From Diaporthe sp. PMI_573 (Eukaryota; Ascomycota; Sordariomycetes; Diaporthales; Diaporthaceae): 64,000 nucleotides of DNA. Both the position numbers and the translations under genes were made by a program. Within the stretch, counting starts at the first letter, position 1, and every line of letters begins with the position of its first letter. The DNA is taken from NCBI GenBank assembly GCA_021399435.1, contig JAJTUP010000014.1, forward strand, positions 744,001 through 808,000. Direction: 5' to 3'. Below the pieces are notes generated by a model. It was not told where the DNA came from. It did not search any database and was given only the letters and a program-made list of their open reading frames with translations. Below are positions 20,983-33,200 of the stretch, in pieces.

Positions 20983-23900
20983 GTTGATGAGGATGGTGAG
21001 TAGGTAGTAAAGTGAGAGAAAGGTGGGTGTTGGATCCGTTGAAAGCTGTACGTGGAAGACGGCTGGCGTAGATTGCCAGAGTTTTGTGAGAGACGTTTTG
21101 CCTGCGTACGATCCAGCTAAGTTGTGGCTTGCAATCAGAGTTGGTATTGGAAGGAAAGGGAGTTAGCAGAAAGGGTTTAAATATGTTTAGCCAAGACCAA
21201 ATTTGTCTGCAGGTCTGGTCAGTGAATGGATCAATACTATGGATCTTTTCAGACGAAGCTCCCCATTGTGTTGTTTACCTCGTCCGATAGTTTGCTCGAC
21301 GCGTCCCAATGTGTTATCGCGTCGCGCAGCAGACTACCAATCGAAGGCGATAGTAAGTCATGGAACAGGACAGCAAACGCGTAACAATAGGGACTTGAAT
21401 GAGACTATAGAATTATACTCACAGTTCATCCAGAGCGATTGTCGAGCTCAATGCTTGAGTAGACCAATATCTTCGTCTTGATTCAAGGTAACACAGTGCT
21501 GCTCGCTTTGTATGCAGCAATGGATGCTCACTGAAGTCTGAACTGAACGTAACGTTTCTTGTCTCCGTTCTGACCCTTCCGTATCGGGTCAGAGTCGTCA
21601 AATGACGAGTTCAAGTTGTGCGTGTATGGTAGAGATGAGAATATTGATCAGTGAGATCACTGGCTTCCTGGTAGCCAAGGGGTTGGTACGAAATATGGCC
21701 GTGAGAGTGCGAGTGCGTGTGAGTATGTGATGTACGATTCTGAGATCGCGTTCTGATGTGATATGTCGTGGACCGACTTTGCTGATCCAACGATGAGTGT
21801 ATGTTTGATGCCTTCCAGTAGGCCTGAAAGGGATCGATGTTCAGATATGCTGGCCGGAAACTTTCGTATGAGGGTTTAAAGTTGCCCGGCGGAGATACTG
21901 GAGACAGATCTCCGAGATTGAGGGTAAATAGAGTATTTCAAGAGGTGCGTGTGTAAAGAAAAATAAAGGAGTAGAAGTGACTGGATACGTTCTCTTGGAT
22001 CTGTGCCGTTGAGAAACGGATTTATTCCGTATTTTGTAAATAATTTGGACCTTGGGTCACCGGATAATGGAGAAATGTCTGGTAGCGGTGCTTGACGTGT
22101 TGGTGTTTCTCAGACTTCCAGCCGTCTTACTATGTACCTCAACTGCTTCCGAAGGATGTCCGCACAGTGTGCTGACAAAGGTTAGCGAGAGGCTTGAAAT
22201 ATGAGTGAGAGAGGGAGCAAGGAGGATGAGATCTGCTCGCTGGTATGGACCGAAGAATACAGTCTCTATTTCTGAAAGAACCTATTCCTTGTCGAGTCGA
22301 AGAAGAATGATTCAATGTTGTCAAAATAGATACTGAGCAAGGTCAGTGAGCATGATCTGCTGTGAAGAATAATCGCGCCCTGGTTATTTTAGACAGGAAT
22401 TGCCACGCAGTCCTTGAGATGACAGCCGGCTCTTGGATAAGGCCTGCAATGACTAGAAGACATCAGCATAATAACAAGGACAGACCAATGCCCCATCAGA
22501 CGCATACCAAACAATGATGGGGTTGATGTAAGCCCTCAACGTTGAGTATGAATCTATGTCCGGATTCCGGGAATGCCCTCACATGGGAATACCGAATTCC
22601 TGATAGTCTCAAATGTGACTTGGTCACAATTCTGAATGGATCTGTGGTAATAGAATCAGTATCATACCTGCAACAGGGTTCGGGACAAGGGGATGTACCA
22701 GTATGGGGTTGCAGGGTGTTGTGTTAGAAGGGGGTTGTCCCCGGGTGAGGCGGATATCTGGATGCTTCCAAGCTGCGTCCACTTCGAGATTGGCTTCCTG
22801 CCGAGAATTATCCTCGTCGGAGAGAGGCTCGATGAATCTGATTGTTTCAAGATCTATGTTCCCTGCATCGAGAATGATGACTGGTCCTGTTAGCTGACGG
22901 TTGGTTCCTCTTGGTGTTGCTGAAGTGTAACTTGCACTTCTGGGAGAGCGACGTCGACAATGCCGATCATTACCATACACGAACTCTCCAGATACCTCTC
23001 ACTCATGGAAAGAAGCCGGCTGTAGCTAGACAGGAAAGTCTGAGTTGTGTGATGGTCTGGGCTTAGTCTCTGCTCTTGGCGAATGTTCCAGTTGGTGGTT
23101 GTTTGCTGCACTTGCAAAGGTAGTGGAGTGCAAAGAACTCCAGAAGATGTGACCTCGTCTTGGAGAATCACAGTCTGTGGGCCTGAACGTACTAGCCTCC
23201 TCAGATTTGTGGGCCACCGGATCGGTGAGTGTCTTGTACGTTTGCTTCGAAAGGGTCGACTTGATGTGTAAGAAGCCCCGGATCTCGTGTGCCGTGTCTC
23301 AGACAAGAAGTTGTCATGTGTTGGTATGACGAAAGGTTTCCTGTTTCGGGAGAGGACCCATAAGCGCCAGGTCTGCTTCCGGCCAGGTGTGCCTGATGTG
23401 ACTGACACACAGAGAGAGACCTTTTGACCGAAACAAGTCAATCTGAACCGAGTGGGCTGTTACAAGGTCGCAGAGGTCTGCCTCAGGGACGATCAAGGGT
23501 TGGCTTGAGGGATCGGTTAATTGACAATTGGCCTGCGGTGGCTGTCGCCTGGGTGTAGCCGCAAGGGATGGAGACGGCATAGCCCGTAGGAAAGAGCCAA
23601 TCAACTAAGCACGTAGGAACAATCTCGATGGGCAAACAGCTTTTGGATCTGTCATCCTCACAGATTCTGGTTGAAAGCCAAGCCGTGCCAAAGTTGTATA
23701 TTGCACAAGGCCGAGACAAAGACCTGCATGCGAGGTCATCAGTCCATGTGCTGAAGCTGACACAACAATTAAAGCTGAAGGATAGTGCCCAATCTGCTGA
23801 CATGTTTCACTTTGCAGTTCTAGAAGTGGTTTGCCAACGCCATCAAACACCATGAAGACACCCATGTGAGGCAGTTTGGCAGGGTCTGAGACAAATCAAG

Positions 23901-24148
23901 GACGGACAAGGCTTCAGAATCTGTTAAGATCTTACGTTTACGTGAGTGAGACTATCCCTTGATTTGGATGCCATGGTTGGTAGAAAGCATTGGTTGGTGA
24001 TCCCGGTGACAAAGGCAGCGACTGGGCCGAGATGTCAGCCCGACGGTCAAGAGCAGAAGATATGAACTCGCCGTGGACATCCCGTGACTTGACAAGTGGG
24101 AAACAAATTTTCTACACTGTTTCAACACTGCCAACAGATGACCTCAAG
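20983..24148. other. Gene-poor region; one doubtful minus-strand frame
   Basis: About 3.2 kb. The first part is the SET gene promoter, and GT/GAG-rich simple-sequence stretches lie near 21700-21740. A minus-strand frame at 23865-23605 (protein MGVFMVFDGVGKPLLELQSE...) reads like real protein, and an ATG with a GTAAGA donor lies upstream near 23973-23935, but the frames do not join cleanly and downstream frames break. It could be a degraded gene. Nothing else is supported. Confidence 0.35.
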
Positions 24149-24758
24149 ATGCTCTTCTTTTATCCCTTCATGACCATTTTGCTCTCCCAACTGGCTGTCT
24201 CTGCACCAGCACCAGCACCTGGCCATCTCCCCCTTGTGGACAATCCGAGCCTCAAACATCTCTTCCATGGACTCGGCATATACGTCAAGAGGTTTTTCGG
24301 CTCCGTCCCTCGGGATCAGGACTATGGAAGCTACGGTGGCTATGGCAAATATGGTAGTTACGGTAGCTACCCGGACCTAGGTGGTGAGGCCAGCAATGAG
24401 GCGAGCAGCAATGTCAACGACGAGATACAACCAGGGTCGATACAAACTATGACAACAACAATGCCCATCTTCACAACCACAATCACCCTGAGGTCTATGA
24501 GCACACCCACTCCAACTATCACTGCAGTGAGTATAGCCCACGGACAGATGAGCACCAGAACTTATCAGCATGGGGGTCAAGAGTTTGGCAGCCCCATTGC
24601 TTTTCTCCCCAGTATCTGGTTGTCATTTGTTCTTGAAACCTAGTTTCTTTTGACTGACCTTGACGTTGACCAACCTCTAGTACTGCCCAATGCTGGACAC
24701 AACTTCCGCTGCTTCTGACAATGCCATTACTTGCACTAGGATCAACAACTCCGTGTGA
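24149..24758 (+). CDS. Small secreted Gly/Tyr-repeat protein (hypothetical)
   Basis: Two exons, 24149-24526 and 24681-24758, giving 151 aa. The start ATG opens a hydrophobic signal peptide (FFYPFMTILLSQLAVSAPAPAP) with a likely cleavage after Ser-Ala. Mature features: a Gly/Tyr/Ser tandem stretch of YGSYGGYGKYGSYGSY type at about residues 53-71, a polar Asn/Ser/Glu segment, and a Thr/Pro-rich region typical of O-glycosylated secreted proteins. The intron has GTGAGT, several TGAC branch candidates and CTCTAG; it joins in frame to a C-terminal exon carrying two Cys (YCPML..., ITCTRINN). If the intron is retained, the protein instead ends at 24643 as 164 aa without those Cys. No family recognised; a cell-wall or effector-like role is only a guess. 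Confidence 0.6.
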
Positions 24759-27700
24759 GGTGATTGAACAAGGAGGCACTATTTTCACTTGGTGCTCCGT
24801 ATACTTTCGAAGGTTTCTAAAACTGAATCATGAGAACAGGATACTTGGAACATATTTGACGCCGTTTAGGTGGGCATTGAAGAGGGGTTAACACAGGAAT
24901 GTCAGGAGAGGCAGAGCGAGCGGTCACTTCAGCCTTTGCAGTTTCCTTACTCTTGCATATTACGCTGCATTCCAATTTCAAAGTCTTTGCATCATGATGG
25001 ACATTTTGATAGCATCGAGGCGTTCCTCGATCTTGGGCTACACACAGTCTATTTGGACACTGGCCGCGTGCTTAATCATGGGAAACAAGAGGAGCAGGCG
25101 ATCAACGAGGAGGGCAAACTCCCAAGGTTGCATCAAGTCTCAGCAGGAAATAGCATGTTCGACACCGAGTAAAATATCTCAATCATCAAAGCGTAGCAAC
25201 CCAGGCGATCTACACAGACTTGATTTCATACAACTCGACTCGTGAGTCATTTAACGCGGAATCAGAAGCTTGCCTGAGTTACATGGACGTTTACGCTGAG
25301 CTTTCTAACGAGAAAGCCTTCCCGCAGGTTTCCATCCATGTAGCGACCCCCGGCCTAGAACCTTTCGAATGTGGGCGGAGCCGACCGTTGACATCATAAA
25401 CCTTTGGAAAACTTGATGCAATTCATCTATGATATCCGTGCGTATTTTTCATAATGGACACAGGCACAGGCATTTAGACAATGCTCTGGGCAGACCAGCT
25501 TCATGTCAAAGACTATCCCGTTGGCTGCCGACAGCATGAGTGTAAACGGCGATCTAGACGTGGGACGAACGCAATTTGGAAACCTGCTTTGGGTATCTCC
25601 TGTAAAAGAAATTGAAGGGGCAACGGCCCGAACCTGAGACCTGTTCTCAAATTGGAACTCAGGCCTCGGTAATGTGTGGCTGGCGACTACACTTGCTGAA
25701 ACAGCAGCCAGCGCGTCTCAGGCGGAGATGGTAGAGCTCAAGACAAATCGTAGAGAGGACACAAAGGTCTCTCAGCCGTGTAAATACCCCATCCGGTATC
25801 CTTTAGGTAAATCAACTGACCCCTATAAGCACTGACATGGTGCGAACATGTTGGTGGCGAAGCACACAGCTGCCAGGAAGGCAGCCAGCCACCCTGAACC
25901 AACGAGAGAGACGCCGAGATGGTGTTATAATTCCAGAAATCAAGCGTGAGAGTGCTACAATGTGCCTTACTTGATCAGCACACCCCAATCGTGGATAGAA
26001 GAAACATAAGGGTTCAGACACATGAGGGAGTCTGATCCTAGCATGTACTTCTGAGCCTTGTGGGGATGAGCGCTGTCCCTATCCCTGCATGAGAGGTCAC
26101 ATTATCTCTCACGCAGGTGGGTGTGAGGCAGTTGTTGGAGGACATGCATGTGTGCCCCGACATGGGCCTGAGTGGCCAGCTACCGCCAACAGTCTCGCGA
26201 AAGTATGCTCTTGTGGCCAACCAGTGGTTGAACTTATTCCTTGTGACGCGGTAAGCAGCTTATCGTGTCCAGTCGGCAGTGAAAACGTTTCCAGCCTTAT
26301 CACACTGATCATTTGACAGCCGTTGATCAAGTGCGCATTGGGCCATCGGTTGTGTGTCTGGTCTGGCGCGCCGAAGAACCGCTGGTAGTGCTTCTTGGCC
26401 TAACTTTGATCTCCTGAGCCCGGACTGAAGGTACTTCGCTTTTTGTGACACTTCTCTCATGGAAATGAGATCAGGGACAAGTTGGTTGGGGCAGGGCAAG
26501 AGGGCCAAGTCCAACAGGATGGTGGGACTGGGATGTCTTTGAGACGATCGAGGGAAGGATGGTTTTGGGACTGTGGTTCGATGTGGTACATGCTCACTTC
26601 CGGATGCTTGCAGACATGTTTCGTAAAAGAATTTGCCGTGGTACCAGAGAGAGACATGGTACATCAACAAGGGCAAGTTGCAGAGTGAGAGTTGCAGCTC
26701 TTTCCGTGACAAGGACGGATGGCCCACGAAAAGTCTGGTTTGCTTTCTACACCTAATCACTCCCACGGTTAGTGTGGAAAGGGAGATTTCCCTTTCCATG
26801 TAGTACGAGTAGCATCGTTTGACTCACACAGTGTGATTTACAGGGTTTTGTCAACTGTTGCCTAGTTCTAATTGCCCGATGGACCGCCTAGCATGCAGGT
26901 ATAGCCCCTTAGTGTGCTGGAGACGTTCTGGAATCGCTGAACATCGAAGGTGAAAGACGAGGTGTGGTGTAAAGATGCGAGTTTTTGTGTCTGTTGGTAG
27001 CTCAAAAGGGTTACAGCACACCCACAAACCAACGATCTGTTGCAGAAGCTGACGGAAGGAACCAAAAGAGGACAAGACGCCCAAGGAGCCAAGTGAACAG
27101 AGGTTGGGGGCACTTCCTTCCAAGTGGTGGCTACTCATACAAGGCTTAGCGGGTTATCATCACAATCCTAACGGTTTGGAACACATTGCTCGGTTTCAAA
27201 CAGGACACGGCTATGGAGTCCCAATGTATTCATAGATATAATATATAAATTTTCTAACCCTGAAGAGAAAGAGAGAGAAAAATCAGAAGAGTTGGAGTGG
27301 GCACCGATCTTGTCCCCTGGAGCAAACAGGGCCACGAACCTCACAAGGCTTGACGAAGCTTGGGTGGAAAGAGGATGGACATGGCAGTTGCGTAGTATCT
27401 CGTCCAGGCCGCCGCGGCTTCAAGTCCAATGACAAAAGTGTGCTGCACGCACAGCACTCCCCGGCTCCCAACTGCGCGTTTAATCTTGCTGAAGAAGAGC
27501 CACCCGGGGCTATCCAGGGCCCCATGCCAGCAACCGAGATTGGCGCGGCTCTCAACGGTTCTTGTTGGGTTCGGCGGCCGGGCGGAAGAAGAGACGGGTA
27601 CCCGCGGGCAGCATTGACCCCCGGGCGAGTTGGCATGGGGGTGCATTTGTGGCTTTACTTGGTCCTGAACTGTGCCGAGCTGCCTTTATCCGTCCCGGGC

Positions 27701-28071
27701 TGGGCGAGCCATCTCGGCCCGCTTCCTTCAACGTCTACCCGCCTGGCCCCGTCGTTGGTGACAGTGCTTCTCTTGGATGGGTTAGGCTGTTGTTGCTGTT
27801 GGCAATCACAATCACACGTGCGTTTGTCACTGCTCCGCCTCTCGAGGTAGAAGAGTAGGAGCTCTTGAGTTAATACACATCTGGAGTGGAAAGCCAACAA
27901 TCCTCGTCTGGAAAACTTGTGCGAAATGATAGCCAGAGACTAGCAGACCTCGTCTTGCGAGGCAGAATTCCGGGCGCCAAAACCATTAAAATTCTGTGTA
28001 CAACTCGCCTCCAACAACGCAAAATCAAACAAACCGCCCAATAACGCTTCGTGAAATCAAACAACCTCCTT
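24759..28071. other. Long gene-poor region
   Basis: About 3.3 kb without a supported gene. Overlapping plus and minus frames near 27280-27860 show no domain or splice logic. No tRNA-like structure or obvious tandem repeat was seen. Confidence 0.45.
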
Positions 28072-30216
28072 CTAGTAAATCACACTCTTGCCGCAGTCCG
28101 GACAGCTTCTCCCAACGCCAGTCTCCCTAATCTTAGGGCAGTCACAGACCCACCACCCTTCCTCAGTCTTGCTGATGATCCTGCGGTTGCAATCCCTCCT
28201 GTAGGCACCGTACTTTGCGCCACAGAGGATGCAGAAGCGTCGAAGAGCGATGATCTCCTTCACCCGTGGCGCCGGGGCCGAAAGACCCGCCACGGAAGCA
28301 CCAGCTGTTGTTTTCTGTAGCTGCTGGGGCTGGCAGATCCTGGTGGCTGGTCCGACACGTGGCCGTCCCATCGGGCTCTCATCCCTGGCAGAGTTCTCCG
28401 GGATGCAAATCTCATATGTGTAGGCGCTGTTGTCCACCCCTGCTCCGGGGCCGTTGTTCGCCTCGACCTGGTAGACCGGTCTGTACGTCTCGCAGTGCGG
28501 AGGTGTTGCCGATGACGACGCCGTGAAGAATGGGTTCACGCCCCTGATCGGTGCGATACAATGCGTACCTGAGGCGATGTCTTTGTAATGTCGACGCAGG
28601 TCGTCGCAGTTCACACCCCTTTTCATGTACTCCGTCACGTACGACTCGACATTAGTGGCCTTGACTGGTGACTTGTCCTTGACAAGCCACTCCGGGGGCC
28701 GGTTGGGATTAACTGAGATGACCTGCACGTATTCAACGCGCGTGTCAACTTTCTTGTCTGTCTGGTTGTTGTGCCCGCGCTTCTTCTGGCTCGTGCTGGC
28801 TCTGTTGGTCTTGTTCTCGAGATTCCTCCCCTCGAAGTAATATGCTGGGAGTATCTTGAAGCACGAGTAGCATGCGAGTCGGTCGATATTTTCCTGGTCG
28901 TTCTTGTCCTTTGCTCGCGACTTCGTTTTCAATGCACCTTTCCTATGGTTCCCCTTTGCCTTGCCAACCTTGCTTGAAGATGATCCTTCGTCCTCCGAAG
29001 AGGACGCGTTATCCAAGTCTTGTTCCCCTGGACCATGGTCTCCCCGAGATCTTGATACTTTCTTCGGGAAGTTCTTCGGGTTGAAGTTCTCTTCGTACAA
29101 CAGGACGGCCGTCCTGGTTTCCCACGGAATCGCATCAAGCCTGACCATGTCATATATGTTGGAGTTGCAACGCCTGAGAAGAATCTGTTGCTTCCAATCG
29201 CAATGAATCATGATCCGCATGAAGATTTCCATTGGAAACCTTTCGAGTATTGAGTTCTTCTCCGTTTCGCGAGGTGCCAAGTCAACTCGCGGAACGTCGT
29301 AGATCTCCTCAAAGGTCGGGGTCGAGTCGCCAGGGCCTGTTGAGGATGGCCTACTGTCAAAACATACAGTGGCTGGGCTGGTAGGGGGCGATTTCTGGCC
29401 GTCGAAGCCTATTGTGCTCCGGCTTGCTTCTGGGCTTCCCGTCAGTGTACCGTCAGAAAAGACAGAGGATGTCCTCCGTGGAGATGGGCCTCGATAGCCG
29501 AGTCGTCTGCTAGTGTCATCCAAAGAGTGAGGAGGACTTGGATACGCTAAATGGTGATGCTGCCAGATACCGTTCATGTATGTGTACTCCACCGATGTGT
29601 CAGGGGGAGATGAGCCTGTGAGGGGATTGCCTGGAGTGGCCCAAGAACATGCTGGCACGTCTGCCAAGAAGACTTGTTGATTTAAAGCCTGCCTGGATGC
29701 ATTTTTGGATTTTGCAACAGCCAAGGCGTCAATCTCCCAGGAGCTAACTTCAAGCGATGTAGAAGAGATCGCTGAACCAAGTCTACATCGCTTGAATTCG
29801 GGCTCTTGTGAGTTGATGGGTATATGGTACTCGCCGGCTTCTGGATAAGACCTGGTTAAATCTGGGGTCATCCGTGTGAAGTCGTTGCTCGGACGTGGCT
29901 GGTCGAGCCGCGGTGGATGTTGGGAAGGTGCATGATGATCTCCATAAGAGGCGACAGAAAATCCGAAGCTGTTTTCCGAAGGTTTCCGTGTCGACTCCCG
30001 GCCAGCGGTGGTGGAGTAAGCCGGGTGGTTACTGGGTGGGAGATAGCGACTGGCTGGAGGAGATATTGGGTTCGTGTAAGACGTTGAGTTGTATAGAGGG
30101 CGGGTATGATGGGTCTGGAAAGAGGGAGTGGTCATATTCTGCGTCGATGACCGCAATGGGTTACTCTGGGAGAGAAGGCCGGGAGTGAACGATAGTCTTT
30201 TAGATGGCCTGTCCAT
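28072..30216 (-). CDS. F-box-like protein with Cys-rich C-terminus
   Basis: Single exon; the ATG at 30216 (MDRPSKRLSFTPG) gives 714 aa. The frame upstream has only non-ATG starts. The N-terminal 340 residues are Ser/Pro-rich and disordered. An F-box-like helix set follows (LERFPMEIFMRIMIHCDWKQ to LRRCNSNIYDMV), with PWETRTAVLLYEE after it. A basic, Ser-rich linker leads to CYSCFKILPAYYF. The C-terminus has several Cys pairs (FCILCGAKYGAY, VCDCPKI, CPDCGK) that look like a zinc-binding module. F-box proteins of this kind may recruit substrates to an SCF ubiquitin ligase; the target is unknown. The central CYSCFK..YF and terminal Cys motifs recur in fungal F-box proteins of unknown role. Confidence 0.8.
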   Translation of the reverse strand: MDRPSKRLSFTPGLLSQSNPLRSSTQNMTTPSFQTHHTRPLYNSTSYTNPISPPASRYLPPSNHPAYSTTAGRESTRKPSENSFGFSVASYGDHHAPSQHPPRLDQPRPSNDFTRMTPDLTRSYPEAGEYHIPINSQEPEFKRCRLGSAISSTSLEVSSWEIDALAVAKSKNASRQALNQQVFLADVPACSWATPGNPLTGSSPPDTSVEYTYMNGIWQHHHLAYPSPPHSLDDTSRRLGYRGPSPRRTSSVFSDGTLTGSPEASRSTIGFDGQKSPPTSPATVCFDSRPSSTGPGDSTPTFEEIYDVPRVDLAPRETEKNSILERFPMEIFMRIMIHCDWKQQILLRRCNSNIYDMVRLDAIPWETRTAVLLYEENFNPKNFPKKVSRSRGDHGPGEQDLDNASSSEDEGSSSSKVGKAKGNHRKGALKTKSRAKDKNDQENIDRLACYSCFKILPAYYFEGRNLENKTNRASTSQKKRGHNNQTDKKVDTRVEYVQVISVNPNRPPEWLVKDKSPVKATNVESYVTEYMKRGVNCDDLRRHYKDIASGTHCIAPIRGVNPFFTASSSATPPHCETYRPVYQVEANNGPGAGVDNSAYTYEICIPENSARDESPMGRPRVGPATRICQPQQLQKTTAGASVAGLSAPAPRVKEIIALRRFCILCGAKYGAYRRDCNRRIISKTEEGWWVCDCPKIRETGVGRSCPDCGKSVIY

Positions 30217-33200
30217 TGGGTCACTCTTGTCTGGGAAACTGCCAACGACGGTTCGCAATACGGCGAAGCAAGATCCAGGAGTCCTGTCTTGGGCAGGCTT
30301 CCTCCGAAGATGACTGGTTTGGTGTGCCTTTCTGAGGTGGTATAGAGGCTGCTTACTTGGAAGAAGGGGAGGCAAAACAACGCAGCAGAGAGAGATGGTG
30401 AAGAACGGCAGGCTGGTTTATTAGGTTGTCCTTAAGATAAGTGGGCAGTCATCTTGGCAAAGTCTCTCAGAGTCGATTAAACCCCGCTGATTGAAGTAGT
30501 GGTGCATGGCCTCTGGAAAGGGGGAGGAAGAAGGGAGAAATATCCCTGCGCCCCGCTGCCTTCTCCCACCATACCTGCTGCGTAACGCAGTTGTCTGTTG
30601 GCAGGAGATTGCCAATAAAGAACACAGTCTGAGACGCCACAAGACCTGTTGACACCGTTTCCAGAGAACCGGGATGGGCCATCAAGAGCCATTGGAGGCG
30701 ACAGTGAGGGGGAGTGATCGTTTCTGGACTCGCATGGCGGACTTCCTGAGGGCGTGCATCTCAACGACAAAGCTGCAGTACACAGTACGTATCGAAGACC
30801 CTGTTGGCTTGTCCTGCCCGATGGAAACTGTTACCCTTGCTGCACCTGGCTGCAGGTGAAGCCTGCATCATGCATTCCAACCAGGCACTGTGCTGCAGGA
30901 TTTCGAAAGTGTGGCTCCTCTCGAAGCAGGCTGCGTGATCTTCCAGGGCTAGGCCATGGGGGCGTGGGATGGTCAAGATCCCCGGACGTTACACCCATAC
31001 AAAAGTACTTCGCAGTATCGAATGAGCTGAAGCACGGTGCATCCAACTGGAGCCCAGGATTAGGTCGTGAAAAGCCCCACTCTACCGTGCAACTTGTGAA
31101 GGATCAAGACGAAAGGTGTCTTGGGCGAGATCAGTCCAGGGATCTGGGAGAAAACTTCCAGGTATATGTTCCCGCAACCCTGCTTTCAAACAGATAAGCG
31201 AAAGTATGTTAATCTAGACAGATCTCACTGGGATACGATGTTCTTAAAAACACAACGTAATAAATGTCCCAGTGGCCTCCTCGAATCTCTAACCTGAAGT
31301 CGGAAACATGTGGGATTCGCGCATGCTTCCGTCCTTCGTTCCTGAAAACTACGTGATACATGAGGATGCAGGTGCCCGTTTGCAGCAGACGGAAAAAGCA
31401 AACGGTGGGGGTCTGGTACGTCCTTGAGTGCAGTGTCGGAGAAAAGGGAGGCCAAGGGATGCAACTGCTCGCGCATGCTCTAGGCAAGCGGGAGATTCTT
31501 CCGCCATTTCTCGGGCAGGTCGGGAAGAAGATTTCGTCGGCAATTCGGGCAGTCCAGGCAGCCAAACACTGCTCAGGTGCCCAAGCGAGAATGCCCGGAG
31601 GAGGGTGGGATCAGTGCTGACACTGCGTCGCCCAACAGCACAGGGTTGCTGCAATAAAATGGGATTTACCAGACTGTCGGGTCTGCCCTTACTGCGTCTG
31701 TGCAAGCGGATGTGACAGAATCCCTTTCTGGCCGCACACAGGGCGGCCGCACACGGTATACGTGACAGGAGCTCTTGTGCTCACGGTTGGAGTGGCTTGA
31801 TCATGAATTGCGGCGAGGTGTGCAGGTCGCAATCGGCTTCTGGTGCCAGATCAAGGCTGATATGACGTGGAGCATGTTGCACCCCGGCCATGGCGCTTGA
31901 TGGGCTCGGCGTGTTTCCTCACAGTAAGCTGCTCAAGCGAAGTCCACAGGTCTCCAACACGGGTGGGTCTGGAGCCAACATCGACAGAGAGACCCATCCG
32001 CGGAGGGCTTCCGGTCTGGCTCGGGTGGGGCAAGGATCTTCTTGCATGTCACCATCGTTGACGTCGACCGTTGAGTACCCGCTGGATGTGAGGACTCGAC
32101 TTTCACGAGCGCGACTTGAATTGGTCGAACTCTTCCTGTTGTGTTCTGTCTTCTCAATGTTTGGAGCCGAGGCAACGTAGAAGATAGGAGGACTGGTTTT
32201 CGAGCCGTGGGTGTGTCCTTATGACCGAAAATCCGAAAGGCAACCAAAAGCTGCAGTCATGTGGAGCGGGCGTCTCACCACATCCTCCGGCGCCGAGAAT
32301 TGAGTACTTCCCAATGCGACGCCCGTTCCTTGAGTCTAGACCAATTGTGTCCTCGGTCTTGCTTCCTGGCGGCACTATCCACCGCTGCCTCATGAGTTGG
32401 TCAAAAGGACCGCAGTGATGAGGAGATTTTGAGCTGTTGACAAGAAAGCGGGATTAGTTTCCATGACCAATCGCGTGGTACAAAATTGAGAAAGGCAATG
32501 CCCTTGCCCAACTCACATGACTTCAACCTAGTGCATGTAATACCCAGTAATATTCCCAGAAGTCCCCTAGTCCCTGTCGAGATTCGATGATGTCGCGAGG
32601 CGAGCGAGCTGGCGCTGTAACCGACGGCCAACGAAATTCCTGGCCAACGCGGCGCGCGATCATGCAATGTGATACGTGGGGGCATTATGCGGCTCCTTCG
32701 AACACTTGCGCAAGGCCATCCAGAAGTCAAGGGTCGCAGGGACGTGGGTTGTGACGGTGATCCTAGAGATTAACGATGGCAGGCCGTGCCGCTCGTCACC
32801 AAGGGACGCACTCATCAACCCATGATCCCCATACATTGATGCAAGGATCTGATGATGAGCTCTGGGCAACGTGTTAGGAGTGCATGTGATAACGCAGTGT
32901 TGTTGGGAATCAAGCGAGTGCGAGATGCAACGTCGTCAAAATAGGGCATACGTCCTGCTCGTCTCTACTAAGAATCAGAAACAGGGCTATGGTTCGCTCA
33001 ACCAACGCCAACGTAGTTGCTTGTGAGCAAGGAGCAGGTTTGATGTCCCAAATTCAAAGAACATCGATTTCTCAGCCCTGACTGAACACAGGAATCCCAA
33101 GCGCACGCATAAAGATTCGGTCATGAAAACTGCCCTGGGGAATCTATCACTACACTGAGCTGAAATCAGAGAAATATGAAAATTTCTACAAGAAGATAGC

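Noticed and set aside
27283..27858. Overlapping plus and minus frames of 98-166 codons
   Set aside because: Mutually overlapping, no conserved motif; typical GC-driven open frames.
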